Below, piece by piece: positions 31,708-39,955 of a stretch of DNA of 64,000 nucleotides. Numbering within the stretch: position 1 is the stretch's first letter; the number at the start of each line of letters is the position of its first letter. Source of the DNA: Kitasatospora sp. Root107 (GTDB lineage: Bacteria > Actinomycetota > Actinomycetes > Streptomycetales > Streptomycetaceae); contig NZ_LMCT01000004.1 of the NCBI RefSeq assembly GCF_001424875.1, positions 27,000 through 90,999 on the forward strand. Reading direction: 5' to 3'. A program made the position numbers and the translations under genes. The notes beneath the pieces were generated by a model. The model saw only the letters and a program-made list of their open reading frames with translations. It ran no database searches and was not told where the DNA came from.

Positions 31708-33048
31708 ATGATGGATCTCAGTGCTCTCCCCGACGACTTCCTCTGGGGCGCGGCCACCGCCGCCTACCAGATCGAGGGCGCGGTGAACGAGGACGGCCGG
31801 GCGCCCTCGATCTGGGACACCTTCTCCCACATCCCCGGCAAGGTCGACAACGGCGACACCGGCGACGTGGCGTGCGACCACTACCACCGGTGGCCCGAGG
31901 ACCTCGGCCTGGCCCGCCAACTCGGCCTGGACGCCTACCGGTTCTCGATCGCCTGGCCCCGGGTGGTGCCGCTCGCCGACGGCGTGGTCAACCCGGCAGG
32001 GCTGGACTTCTACGACCGCCTCACCGACGCCGTGCTTGCCGCCGGGATGACCCCTTTCCCCACCCTCTACCACTGGGACCTCCCGCAGGCCCAGCAGGAC
32101 CGGGGCGGCTGGGCCGTCCGCGACACCGCCCTGCGGTTCGCCGAGTACGCCGAGGTGGTGGCCGCGCGGCTGGGGGACCGGATCACCCACTGGGCCACCC
32201 TCAACGAGCCGCTCTGCTCGGCCTGGATCGGCCACCTGGACGGCACGATGGCGCCGGGCATCACCGACCTGACCACCGCCGTCCGGGCCTCGTACCATTT
32301 GCATCTGGGCCACGGCCTGGCTGTGCAGGTGCTCCGCTCCACCGTCCCCGGCGCGCAGATCGGCATCGTCAACAACCTCAGCCCGATCGAGGCCGCCTCC
32401 TCCGGCGAGGCGGACCTGGCGGCCGCCGTCCGCGCCGACGGCCACATCAACCGCTGGTGGCTGGACCCGGTGTTCGGTCGGGGCTACCCCGAGGACATGG
32501 TCAAGCTCTACGGCGTCGACCTCCCGATCCAGGACGGCGACCTCGACCTGATCGGCGCCCCGCTGGACTGGATCGGACTCAACTACTACTTCCGCCAGTT
32601 CGTCGCCGACGACCCGACCGCCCCGGCCCCCGGCTTCCGCCAGGTCCGCGGCCCGAACGCCGAACACACCGCGATGGACTGGGAGGTGCACGGCCCGGGC
32701 CTGGAACAGCTGATCCTCCGCCTCACCGAGGACTACGGCGCCGGAAAGATCTACGTCACCGAGAACGGCTCCGCCTACCAGGACACCGTGACCGCCGACG
32801 GCGCCATCCACGACCCGGAGCGGACGGCCTACTTCGAGCAGCACCTGGCCGCCTGTGCCCGGGCCGTCGCCCAAGGCGCCCCGCTGGCGGGCTACTTCGC
32901 CTGGTCCCTGCTGGACAACTTCGAGTGGGCGTACGGCTACGACAAGCGCTTCGGCCTGGTCCACGTCGACTACGCGACCCAGCAACGCACCATCAAGACC
33001 AGCGGCCACCGCTACGCGGAACTCATCCGCAACCACCGCTCGCGGTAG
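31708..33048 (+). CDS. GH1 family beta-glucosidase
   Basis: A 446-residue cytosolic beta-glucosidase. The GH1 N-terminal signature [15 protein letters not shown] is at about residues 9 to 23. The acid/base Glu is in TLNEPLC (about 168) and the nucleophile Glu in YVTENGSAY (about 351); the C-terminal [22 protein letters not shown] is typical. No signal peptide, so it hydrolyses imported beta-glucosides. Start uncertain: GTG at 31687 overlaps the permease stop (GTGA), but ATG at 31708/31711 has GAAAGG just upstream. It ends the operon, followed by a strong hairpin. Confidence 0.93.
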   Translation: MMDLSALPDDFLWGAATAAYQIEGAVNEDGRAPSIWDTFSHIPGKVDNGDTGDVACDHYHRWPEDLGLARQLGLDAYRFSIAWPRVVPLADGVVNPAGLDFYDRLTDAVLAAGMTPFPTLYHWDLPQAQQDRGGWAVRDTALRFAEYAEVVAARLGDRITHWATLNEPLCSAWIGHLDGTMAPGITDLTTAVRASYHLHLGHGLAVQVLRSTVPGAQIGIVNNLSPIEAASSGEADLAAAVRADGHINRWWLDPVFGRGYPEDMVKLYGVDLPIQDGDLDLIGAPLDWIGLNYYFRQFVADDPTAPAPGFRQVRGPNAEHTAMDWEVHGPGLEQLILRLTEDYGAGKIYVTENGSAYQDTVTADGAIHDPERTAYFEQHLAACARAVAQGAPLAGYFAWSLLDNFEWAYGYDKRFGLVHVDYATQQRTIKTSGHRYAELIRNHRSR

Positions 33049-33056
33049 TGCCTCGG

Positions 33057-33104
33057 CCGGATGTCGTTCCCTCGCTCTGCGTACTGCGGGGGAACGACAT
33101 CCGG
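33057..33104. terminator. Bidirectional terminator hairpin after the GH1 operon
   Basis: A perfect 15-bp stem (33057-33071 with 33090-33104) surrounds an 18-nt loop between the convergent glucosidase gene and the unknown gene at 33114. Confidence 0.8.
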
Positions 33105-33113
33105 GCGGCGACG

Positions 33114-34154
33114 CTACATCCCGACGTAGATCCTCCACAGCCAGGGCTCCCGGACGGCGGGCAGCCGGGCGAGGGTGTAGTGACACGCCCACGGGTTGGG
33201 ATCGGTCGGTCTGTTGGAATACGGTGGAAGCGGATCGTCCCGAAGCACCCCTTCGGGCATTCCGCCGGTCGCGGGAGCGCGCAACCAGGTGCCTTGGAAG
33301 GCGAGTTGAAGCCACAGTCCAGCCGAAAGCGGCACGGTCTCCCCAGCGTCGGGCGGCTGCCACGGCTCACCGGTCCGGGGGTGGCGCGGTACCAGGCTGA
33401 TGTCGGGTGCGGGGTCGAGGGAGCGTAGCCCCGGTCCGGCCAGGTCCACCGTCTTCGCCGTCGGTCCCGGCGGGAGCCAGGCGGCGATCGCGCGACGGAA
33501 CAGATTCGCGACGGGCCCGGGCTTGAAGCTGAGCGGGGCACCTCCCGAAGCCACCAGCAGGTGGGCCATCGCCACGCCGGCCGCGACGTCCGACTCCGGG
33601 CCCCACCACCCCGTCAGATCCACCGACGGCATGGCCAGCCGTTCCTCGGCGAGCACCGTCTCCCAGTCGGCCGGAGCGGGGGCAGGGCCGTCCACCGCGA
33701 CACGGCGCACGGCCTGCGGGTCGAGCCGCACCTCCTGCCAGAACGAGCAGACGTCCATGCGGGAACCCACCTCCTGGCCACACTGCGCACAGGCGAGGTT
33801 GGGCCCGTCCCCGCCGTCCACTCCGCAGCAGTACCCGTCGCACCGCTCCAGGATGAATCGCAGCGCACGGGTGTCACCCGGGGCCAGGACCACCGAATCC
33901 GACGGACCCTCAGAGACCGAGTAGACCGGTGCGAACACGCCGCGGGCTGCCGCCTCGTCCGCCCCGATTTCGTCCCACAGTCGCCAAGGCAGCCCTATCG
34001 GCTGGGGATCGACAGCGTACGTCCCGGTGGCCATCAGGGCTGGGAGACGAACCCCGTTTCCGTATTTGTGGTTTGCATGAACGGGCAGCACCACCCGCTC
34101 CACCGGTGCGGTCAGGACGGTCCCGCACCCCGAACACGCGAAGACATCGGCCAA
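33114..34154 (-). CDS. Unknown protein with Cys motifs
   Basis: A 346-residue protein that I do not recognise. It starts with a zinc-ribbon-like CSGCG and contains a second Cys cluster, RCDGYCCGVDGGDGPNLACAQCG, at about residues 118 to 140, followed by CSFWQEV. The rest is Trp- and Pro-rich with no signal peptide. The pattern suggests a structural zinc site in a cytosolic protein. The TTG start is supported by GGGGAG five nt before it. It is convergent with the glucosidase operon and stands alone. Family members, as far as I recall, are uncharacterised actinobacterial proteins. Confidence 0.6.
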   Translation of the reverse strand: MADVFACSGCGTVLTAPVERVVLPVHANHKYGNGVRLPALMATGTYAVDPQPIGLPWRLWDEIGADEAAARGVFAPVYSVSEGPSDSVVLAPGDTRALRFILERCDGYCCGVDGGDGPNLACAQCGQEVGSRMDVCSFWQEVRLDPQAVRRVAVDGPAPAPADWETVLAEERLAMPSVDLTGWWGPESDVAAGVAMAHLLVASGGAPLSFKPGPVANLFRRAIAAWLPPGPTAKTVDLAGPGLRSLDPAPDISLVPRHPRTGEPWQPPDAGETVPLSAGLWLQLAFQGTWLRAPATGGMPEGVLRDDPLPPYSNRPTDPNPWACHYTLARLPAVREPWLWRIYVGM

Positions 34155-34234
34155 CTGCGCTCCCCTGACTCAGAAGAGCCGATTGTCGCTCCCGGCCGAT
34201 CGAGCGCCAACACCTTTTCTCACGTGTCAGGCGG

Positions 34235-34752
34235 TCAGGCCCCGTAGCCGTCGTCCGGAGTGCTGGCCGGGATGGGTGGGCAGTCGTGGGGGTCGTGGCT
34301 GACCACCTTGTTGAGGACCGGGTCGGCGAGGAGTGGGCCGTCGTAGTCGTCCCGGGTGGTGAAGCAGAAGCTGACGGCCACGCCGCCCGGTTCGGTCAGC
34401 ACGGTGCACTGGCCGTCGATGCGGTCGTCCCTGGTCCAGGACACGCCCAGAGCGTCCAGCCGGGCGAGCACTGCGCTGAGCGGCAGCTCCGACTCGAAGG
34501 TGCAGCCACCGGGTACTCCACCTCGCCGTGCCAGGCCGGCACGATCACCATGGTCACCAACCGGCAGCGGCAGACCACCAGTTGCAGGTCGCCGTAGCCG
34601 AACCAGTGCGGCCAGCGCCAACGCTTGTCGACCGGATCGCCCACCCACGGCGGCCCGAGGGCGGCGGCCAGCTCGGGCAGCGGTACCCGGCAGCCGACCG
34701 GCCCGATCAGGCCGGTGCGGCCGAACTCGGTCAGGACGTCCAGTGCGGTCAT
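34235..34752 (-). pseudogene. Frameshifted small conserved streptomycete protein
   Basis: Two overlapping frames look like the halves of one protein. The N-terminal half (from ATG 34752) reads MTALDVLTEFGRTGLIGPVG ... WPHWFGYGDLQLVVCRC ... WHGEVEYP. The C-terminal half in another frame continues GGCTFESELPLSAVLARLDALG and ends in SHDPHDCPPIPASTPDDGYGA (stop at 34235). The switch lies in a GC-rich run at about 34507-34513, consistent with loss of one base. The intact protein would be about 172 residues. I recall related small proteins of unknown function in streptomycetes. Either a real recent frameshift or a sequencing error. Confidence 0.6.
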
Positions 34753-34777
34753 GACCAGGAAGCCTGCCAGACCGTCG

Positions 34778-36808
34778 TCAGGACGCCGTGCGCGGGATGC
34801 GCCGCTCCCAGTCCCGCTCGAAGATCACGTCGCCGGCCTCCAGAGCCGTGAGACGGCTGCGGGTGGTGAAGTGGGTGGCGTCGCAGGTGATTTCGGAGCG
34901 AGTGCGGACGGTGACGTCCCAGCCGAGGTCGGGGCGTTGCAGGCGGACGGTCCAGTCGGAGCGGGTGGTGGCGGAGAGCGGGTCGTCGGTGAGGATGCGG
35001 TAGGCCTCGACAGCCTGTTCGTCGAAGATCAGGCCGTCGGGGTAGCGGCGGGAGCCGCCGTAGTTGGGGTCGACCTCGAGGCGCCATTCGCCGGTGGCCA
35101 CGTCGCGCAGGACCTGGCGTTCGGGGCGGGCGGTGAGTGGTTCGGTGTGCTGGACGTCCAGGCCGACGGACTGCTCGGGGGACTCGAAGGTGATCGGTGC
35201 GGAGCCCGCGTCGGCAGCCAGGTGACGGACCGGCAGGGCGAGCACGCTGTGGCCGGGGTCGATCTCGAAGCCGGCGGCATCCGGCTGGGGCCAGATCCAG
35301 GGCCAGTAGGCGGAGGAGAGGGCGAGCCGGATCCGGTGGCCGGCCGGGAAGGCGTGGGCGATGGAGACCAGGGAGAACTCGACCTCCTCGACCGAACCCG
35401 GGGTCCACTCGACCACCCGGTCACGGCCCTGACGGGCGGTCAGGTTGAGCACGCCCCGGGTGACCAGGGTGGAGGAGCCATCCGGCGCGACGTCGCAGAG
35501 CCGGGCGATCACCTGCCCGCGCCGGGTGTCGCAGCGCACCCGGAGGCGGACCGAGGTGTTGCCGAGGATCTCGACCGGTTCGGGCAGTGGGGTGGTGTCG
35601 AAGCAGACCGAGCGGCCGTCCTCCTCGCGCTGATCCGGCGGCAGGTCGGAGGCGTTGCCGAACGGGAAGAACCGCCCGGCGTCCACGCCGGTGTGCTGGG
35701 GGGAGCGGACCCGTACGAAACGGTCCAGGGAAGAGGTGCCGGCCGTGCGCAGCACGTCGTCCAGGCCGTAGTGGATCTCGCGGACGTCCGGCGAGGGCCA
35801 GGACTCGTCGCCGACCCACCGTCCGGGCCGGTTGGCGTACACTGTCGCGGGCGGCACCGACTCGTTCATCCAGGTGCGCAGCGCGGGCTCCGCCAGCACC
35901 CCCGTGTCGACGTCCTTGAGCCAGTGGTCCCACCAGCGCAGCGTCTCCTGCAGGAAGCCGATCGCCGGGCCCGGCGGCAGGCCCCGGTCGGGGTACTGGT
36001 GCGACCAGGGGCCGATGATGCCGCGGACCGGCGCGTCCAGGTGCTCGACCAGCCGCAGCACGGTGTCCCGGTAGGGGTCGGCCCAGCCGCCGACGGCGAG
36101 CACGGCGGCCTTGATCGCGCCGTAGTCCTCGCAGACGCTGCCGTGCCGCCAGTAGTCGTCCCGGGTCTGGTGCGAGAGCCAGGGGTGGATGAACGGGTCG
36201 ACGGCTTCGAGGCGGGAGCGCCAGATCCGCCGCCAGTCCTCGCCGACGTACTTCGGGTCCGGCGGCCGCCCGACGAAGGCGAGCATGGTGGCGGACCAGG
36301 CGTGCATGTCGACGGCGAGCAGCGAACCGCCCATGTAGTGCACGTCGTTGTCGTACCGGTCGTCGGTCGAGCAGACCGTGACCACGGCCTGCAAGGCGGG
36401 AGGTGCCAGCGCCGCGATCTGCAGGCTGTTGAAGCCGCCCCAGGAGATCCCGAACATGCCGACCCGCCCACTGCACCAGGGCTGCGCGGCCAGCCACTCC
36501 ACCACCGCGACCCCGTCGGCCAGCTCCTGCGCGGAGTACTCGTCGCCGGGCAGCCCGCCGGAGTTGCCGTGGCCCCGGACGTCGACCCGGACCGAGGCGT
36601 AGCCGTGGCCCGCATACCACGGGTGGCGCTGGGCGTCGCGCGGCGCCGTCCAGTCGGTGAGCCGGTACGGCAGGTACTCCAGCAGGGCGGGCACGGGCTG
36701 GTCGGTGACGGGGCGCCAGATCCGGGCGTACAGCTCGGTGCCGTCGGCCAGCGGGATGCGGAGGTCCTCGCGGGTGGTCCCGTACGGGTAGCTGTCGGGG
36801 TGCTGCAT
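34778..36808 (-). CDS. CocE/NonD-family hydrolase (X-Pro dipeptidyl-peptidase-like)
   Basis: A 676-residue serine hydrolase of the CocE/XPD family, active on esters or on X-Pro dipeptides. The alpha/beta hydrolase part has DVRGHGNSGG and the nucleophile elbow GISWGGFNS (Ser about 122), then an Asp in GGWADPYRD (about 250) and His in IGPWSHQYP. The C-terminal beta-sandwich (from about 420) contains AFPAGHRIRLALSSAYWPWIWP. It has no signal peptide. AGGAGG precedes the ATG. It lies 57 bp downstream of a peptide transporter gene on the same strand, which suggests a role in peptide use. Confidence 0.88.
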   Translation of the reverse strand: MQHPDSYPYGTTREDLRIPLADGTELYARIWRPVTDQPVPALLEYLPYRLTDWTAPRDAQRHPWYAGHGYASVRVDVRGHGNSGGLPGDEYSAQELADGVAVVEWLAAQPWCSGRVGMFGISWGGFNSLQIAALAPPALQAVVTVCSTDDRYDNDVHYMGGSLLAVDMHAWSATMLAFVGRPPDPKYVGEDWRRIWRSRLEAVDPFIHPWLSHQTRDDYWRHGSVCEDYGAIKAAVLAVGGWADPYRDTVLRLVEHLDAPVRGIIGPWSHQYPDRGLPPGPAIGFLQETLRWWDHWLKDVDTGVLAEPALRTWMNESVPPATVYANRPGRWVGDESWPSPDVREIHYGLDDVLRTAGTSSLDRFVRVRSPQHTGVDAGRFFPFGNASDLPPDQREEDGRSVCFDTTPLPEPVEILGNTSVRLRVRCDTRRGQVIARLCDVAPDGSSTLVTRGVLNLTARQGRDRVVEWTPGSVEEVEFSLVSIAHAFPAGHRIRLALSSAYWPWIWPQPDAAGFEIDPGHSVLALPVRHLAADAGSAPITFESPEQSVGLDVQHTEPLTARPERQVLRDVATGEWRLEVDPNYGGSRRYPDGLIFDEQAVEAYRILTDDPLSATTRSDWTVRLQRPDLGWDVTVRTRSEITCDATHFTTRSRLTALEAGDVIFERDWERRIPRTAS

Positions 36809-36865
36809 GGCGGGGACCTCCTGGGTGTGGCCGTGTGGGATCAGGTCGGATCAGCGGGTCACGAC

Positions 36866-38353
36866 CTAGTGAACGGGGTGCATGGTCCGGCGCATCCAGG
36901 GGAGCGCGAGGTACAGCGCGATCCCGGCGGCCACGGCGAACAGGCCGAGCGCGCCGTAGTACACCGAGTCGGCGATCTCGCCGTAGAGCTTGGTGAGCTG
37001 GGCGGCGATGCCCTGGGAGAGGGCGAGCGAGAGGAACCAGACCGCCATGGTCTGGCTGGCGAAGTGACGGGGCGCCAGTTTGCTGGTGGCGGACATGCCG
37101 GTGGTCTCCAGCAGGATGTCGCCGCCGCCCATGAAGAGGTAGCAGCCGAGCAGCCAGAGCCCGGCGATCTGGTAGTCGCCGCTCTTGCCCGCCGTGGCCG
37201 GGACCAGGATCAGGAAGGAGATGCCGGCCGCGAACAGCGAGTAGGCGATCTTCCGGGAGGCGTGCGGCTGGCGGTGGTCCAGCCGTACCCAGAGTGCGGC
37301 GATCACCGGGGCGAGCAGCACCTCGATCGCGCCCAGGATGGAGGTCCACCAGCTGGACGGGAAGTGCCAGCCGAAGATGCTGTTGTCCACGTGGTCCACC
37401 GCGAGCAGGGCGAGCGTGGTGTAGGAGGAGAACAGCACCAGGTTGAAGACCACCGAGGCGAGGAAGAGGACCATGTACGGCCGCAGCCGGCCGCGCTCCT
37501 CGCGGGTCACCTCGGGGCTGCGGAACATCACCGCGAAGTAGGCGATCGGGGCCAGTACCGAGACCAGCGTGATCAGGTCGACGGCGCGGTCCATGGTGAG
37601 CCAGCCGACGAGTTGCAGCAGCACCCCGACGGCGGCCACCAGGAGCACCACCGCCACCGCCCGGCCGGCCCAGCGGGTGCGTTCGGCGTCGGTGAGCGGG
37701 TGCACCGGGCCGCGGTCGCGGTGCAGCGTGGAGCGGCCATGCACGTACTGGATCACCCCGAAGGTCATCCCGATCGCGGCGGCCGAGAAGCCCCAGTGCC
37801 AGCCCTTGTTCTGGCCGAGCCAGCCGCTGACCAGCGGGCCGGCGAAGGCACCGATGTTGATCGCCATGTAGTAGAGGGCGAAGCCCGCGTCCCGGCGGTC
37901 GTCGTCGGTGGAGTAGAGCCCGCCGACCAGGGTGGCCGCGTTGGGCTTCAGGAAGCCGGTGCCGATCACGATCAGGCCGAGGCCGACCCAGGTCATGGTG
38001 GCGGTGGGCACCGACATCGCGTAGTGCCCGCAGGCGATCAGCACGCCGCCATAGAGCACGGCCCGGTAGGAGCCGAGCATCCGGTCGGCCACCCAGCCGC
38101 CGACCACCGAGGTCAGGTAGACCAGGGTGCCGTAGGCGGAGACCACCGAGGCGGCGGTCCCCTGCAGCATGCCGAGGCCGCCGTTCGAGACCGAGTCGGC
38201 GAAGTAGAGCACCAGGATGGCCTGCATGCCGAGGAACGAGAACCGCTCCCAGACCTCCAGGCCGGAGAGGGTGAGCAGGCCGCGGGGGTGACCGAAGAAG
38301 GAGTGGTCCAGTCGGGCGGAGTCCTGGCTTTCGATGTCTGTGCTGTTCAGCAA
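36866..38353 (-). CDS. POT-family proton/oligopeptide symporter
   Basis: A 495-residue transporter of the POT/PTR2 family that imports di- and tripeptides with protons. It carries the ExxER motif (GLEVWERFSFLGMQAIL, residues about 31 to 47) and the family signature FYMAINIGA-like ALYYMAINIGAFAGP near 160. About 14 hydrophobic segments are predicted. The start is TTG at 38353, supported by GAAGG eight nt upstream. A 12-bp palindrome overlaps this leader. The CocE-type hydrolase gene follows, probably in the same transcript. Confidence 0.92.
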   Translation of the reverse strand: MLNSTDIESQDSARLDHSFFGHPRGLLTLSGLEVWERFSFLGMQAILVLYFADSVSNGGLGMLQGTAASVVSAYGTLVYLTSVVGGWVADRMLGSYRAVLYGGVLIACGHYAMSVPTATMTWVGLGLIVIGTGFLKPNAATLVGGLYSTDDDRRDAGFALYYMAINIGAFAGPLVSGWLGQNKGWHWGFSAAAIGMTFGVIQYVHGRSTLHRDRGPVHPLTDAERTRWAGRAVAVVLLVAAVGVLLQLVGWLTMDRAVDLITLVSVLAPIAYFAVMFRSPEVTREERGRLRPYMVLFLASVVFNLVLFSSYTTLALLAVDHVDNSIFGWHFPSSWWTSILGAIEVLLAPVIAALWVRLDHRQPHASRKIAYSLFAAGISFLILVPATAGKSGDYQIAGLWLLGCYLFMGGGDILLETTGMSATSKLAPRHFASQTMAVWFLSLALSQGIAAQLTKLYGEIADSVYYGALGLFAVAAGIALYLALPWMRRTMHPVH

Positions 38354-38375
38354 GGGAGCTGCCTTCGGTCGGTCC

Positions 38376-38387
38376 CGGTGATCACCG
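38376..38387. promoter_or_regulatory. Palindrome upstream of the peptide transporter gene
   Basis: CGGTGATCACCG is a perfect 12-bp palindrome 23 bp before the POT start codon. It shares the core GTGATCAC with the 16-bp palindrome near moaA. Its position is typical of a repressor site. Confidence 0.45.
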
Positions 38388-38487
38388 AATCAGACAATAG
38401 ATGACTTTTACTCCTATTTCCTGACGGAATGTGAGCTGCCGCGCCGTCAGGGCGGCCCGAGTGCTCCGATGCGCCGGGGTGGCGCAG

Positions 38488-38504
38488 TTGCACATGGCTT
38501 GCAA
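38488..38504. promoter_or_regulatory. Nur-type nickel-responsive operator
   Basis: TTGCAC-ATGGC-TTGCAA fits the Nur box tTGCaa-N5-ttGCAA of Streptomyces with a single mismatch. It lies 76 bp upstream of the nickel permease start. Nur, a Fur-family repressor, shuts down nickel uptake genes when nickel is sufficient. Confidence 0.8.
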
Positions 38505-38580
38505 CTGCGACCCAGTACGGGGAAAGATGGCCCAGCTCGGCGACCTGGGCATCTCGTACGACTTCATGGAGGACTGCCGC

Positions 38581-39681
38581 ATGGCTGCGACCGGCCGACT
38601 GCGCGACCGGCTCACCCGTCCGGAGTGGCTGCGACTCGCCGGGATGGGGGGTTTCGTCCTGGCGCTGCACGTGATCGGGTGGTTCACCCTGATCGGGCTG
38701 GTCGCCCCTGAGCAGTACGACGTCGGCGGACAGGTCTTCGGCGTCGGGATGGGGCTGACCGCCTACACGCTGGGGATGCGGCACGCCTTCGACGCGGACC
38801 ACATCGCGGCGATCGACAACACCACCCGCAAGCTGATGGGGCAGGGGCAGCGTCCGCTCTCGGTCGGCTTCTGGTTCTCGCTCGGGCACTCCTCGGTGGT
38901 CTTCGGCCTCTGCGCGCTGCTGGCCTTCGGCATCCAGTCGCTGGCCGGGCAGGTCGAGTCGGACGACTCCACCCTGCACGACCTGACCGGTCTGATCGGG
39001 GTCGGCGTCTCGGGCGTGTTCCTGCTGCTGATCGGCCTGATCAACCTGGGTGCCTTCAACGGCATCCTCAAGGTGTTCCGGAAGATGCGTCAGGGCGAGT
39101 TCGACGAGGACGAGCTGGAGCGCCAGCTCGACAAGCGCGGCTTCCTGAACCGGATCCTCGGCCGGGTCACCCGGGCCGTCACCAAGCCCTGGCACATGTA
39201 CCCCGTCGGCCTGCTCTTCGGGCTCGGCTTCGACACCGCCACCGAGGTCTCGCTGCTGGTGCTGGCCGGCGGCGCGGCCGCCTTCCAGCTGCCCTGGTAC
39301 GCGTTGCTGGTGCTGCCGGTGCTGTTCGCGGCGGGCATGAGCCTGCTGGACACGATCGACGGCTCGTTCATGAACTTCGCCTACGAGTGGGCGTTCTCCA
39401 AGCCGGTCCGCAAGATCTACTACAACCTCACCGTCACCGGCCTCTCGGTGCTGGTCGCGCTGGTGATCGGCACCATCGAGCTGGTCGGCCTGCTCGGCGA
39501 GAAGCTCGACATCAGCTCGGGCCCGGTGGCCTGGATCGGTGCGATCGACCTGGACATGGTCGGGTACGCGATCGTCGGCCTGTTCGTGCTCACCTGGGCC
39601 GGGGCGGTCGGGTACTGGAAGCTCGGCCGGGTCGAGGAGCGCTGGTCGGCCGGCCTGGAGAAGGCCGCCGCCCGGGACTGA
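38581..39681 (+). CDS. HoxN/NixA-type nickel permease (NiCoT family)
   Basis: A 366-residue nickel/cobalt transporter. The NiCoT signature RHAFDADHIAAIDN (residues about 64 to 77) is intact, together with LGHSSVVFG, FGLGFDTATE and GMSLLDTIDG. Eight membrane segments are expected and a cytosolic loop with RQGEFDEDELERQLDK follows segment 4. ATG at 38581 has GGAGG 8 nt upstream; a longer open frame overlaps the Nur box and is unlikely to be translated. The Nur box points to nickel rather than cobalt. Nickel would supply the urease encoded at the start of the window and possibly superoxide dismutase. Confidence 0.93.
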   Translation: MAATGRLRDRLTRPEWLRLAGMGGFVLALHVIGWFTLIGLVAPEQYDVGGQVFGVGMGLTAYTLGMRHAFDADHIAAIDNTTRKLMGQGQRPLSVGFWFSLGHSSVVFGLCALLAFGIQSLAGQVESDDSTLHDLTGLIGVGVSGVFLLLIGLINLGAFNGILKVFRKMRQGEFDEDELERQLDKRGFLNRILGRVTRAVTKPWHMYPVGLLFGLGFDTATEVSLLVLAGGAAAFQLPWYALLVLPVLFAAGMSLLDTIDGSFMNFAYEWAFSKPVRKIYYNLTVTGLSVLVALVIGTIELVGLLGEKLDISSGPVAWIGAIDLDMVGYAIVGLFVLTWAGAVGYWKLGRVEERWSAGLEKAAARD

Positions 39682-39955
39682 CGCCCACTCAGCTCGCGTC
39701 GTGCACGTCTGAGCACCACGGCCCGGGCCGGGAGCACTGCCCGCCGTACCGGGTGGTCAGCCGTCTCCCGGCGGTATCCAACTGTTAACGGGCAACCCCT
39801 TGTCGGGTCATTTTCTACGCGCGTATCTTGGGGCCCGCCGGATCTGCCCGGCACGTGATCTACGCGGGTAGTGCGCCGTCGTGCGCTGCCTGACCCACCC
39901 TCAGCTCCCGGCGACCCCACGCGCGTCGCGAGCTTGGACCGAGGAGTTCTGCCCG

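Noticed and set aside
34625..38404. A 1259-codon open frame on the plus strand across the CocE and POT genes
   Set aside because: It is antisense to two clear genes and is Gly/Asp/His/Val-rich without family motifs. High third-position GC keeps antisense frames open; it is a shadow.
39770..39800. GTTAACGGGCA before the ExeM nuclease as a PHO-type repeat
   Set aside because: It does not match the 11-bp direct repeats of PhoP boxes; only an incidental GTTAAC palindrome.
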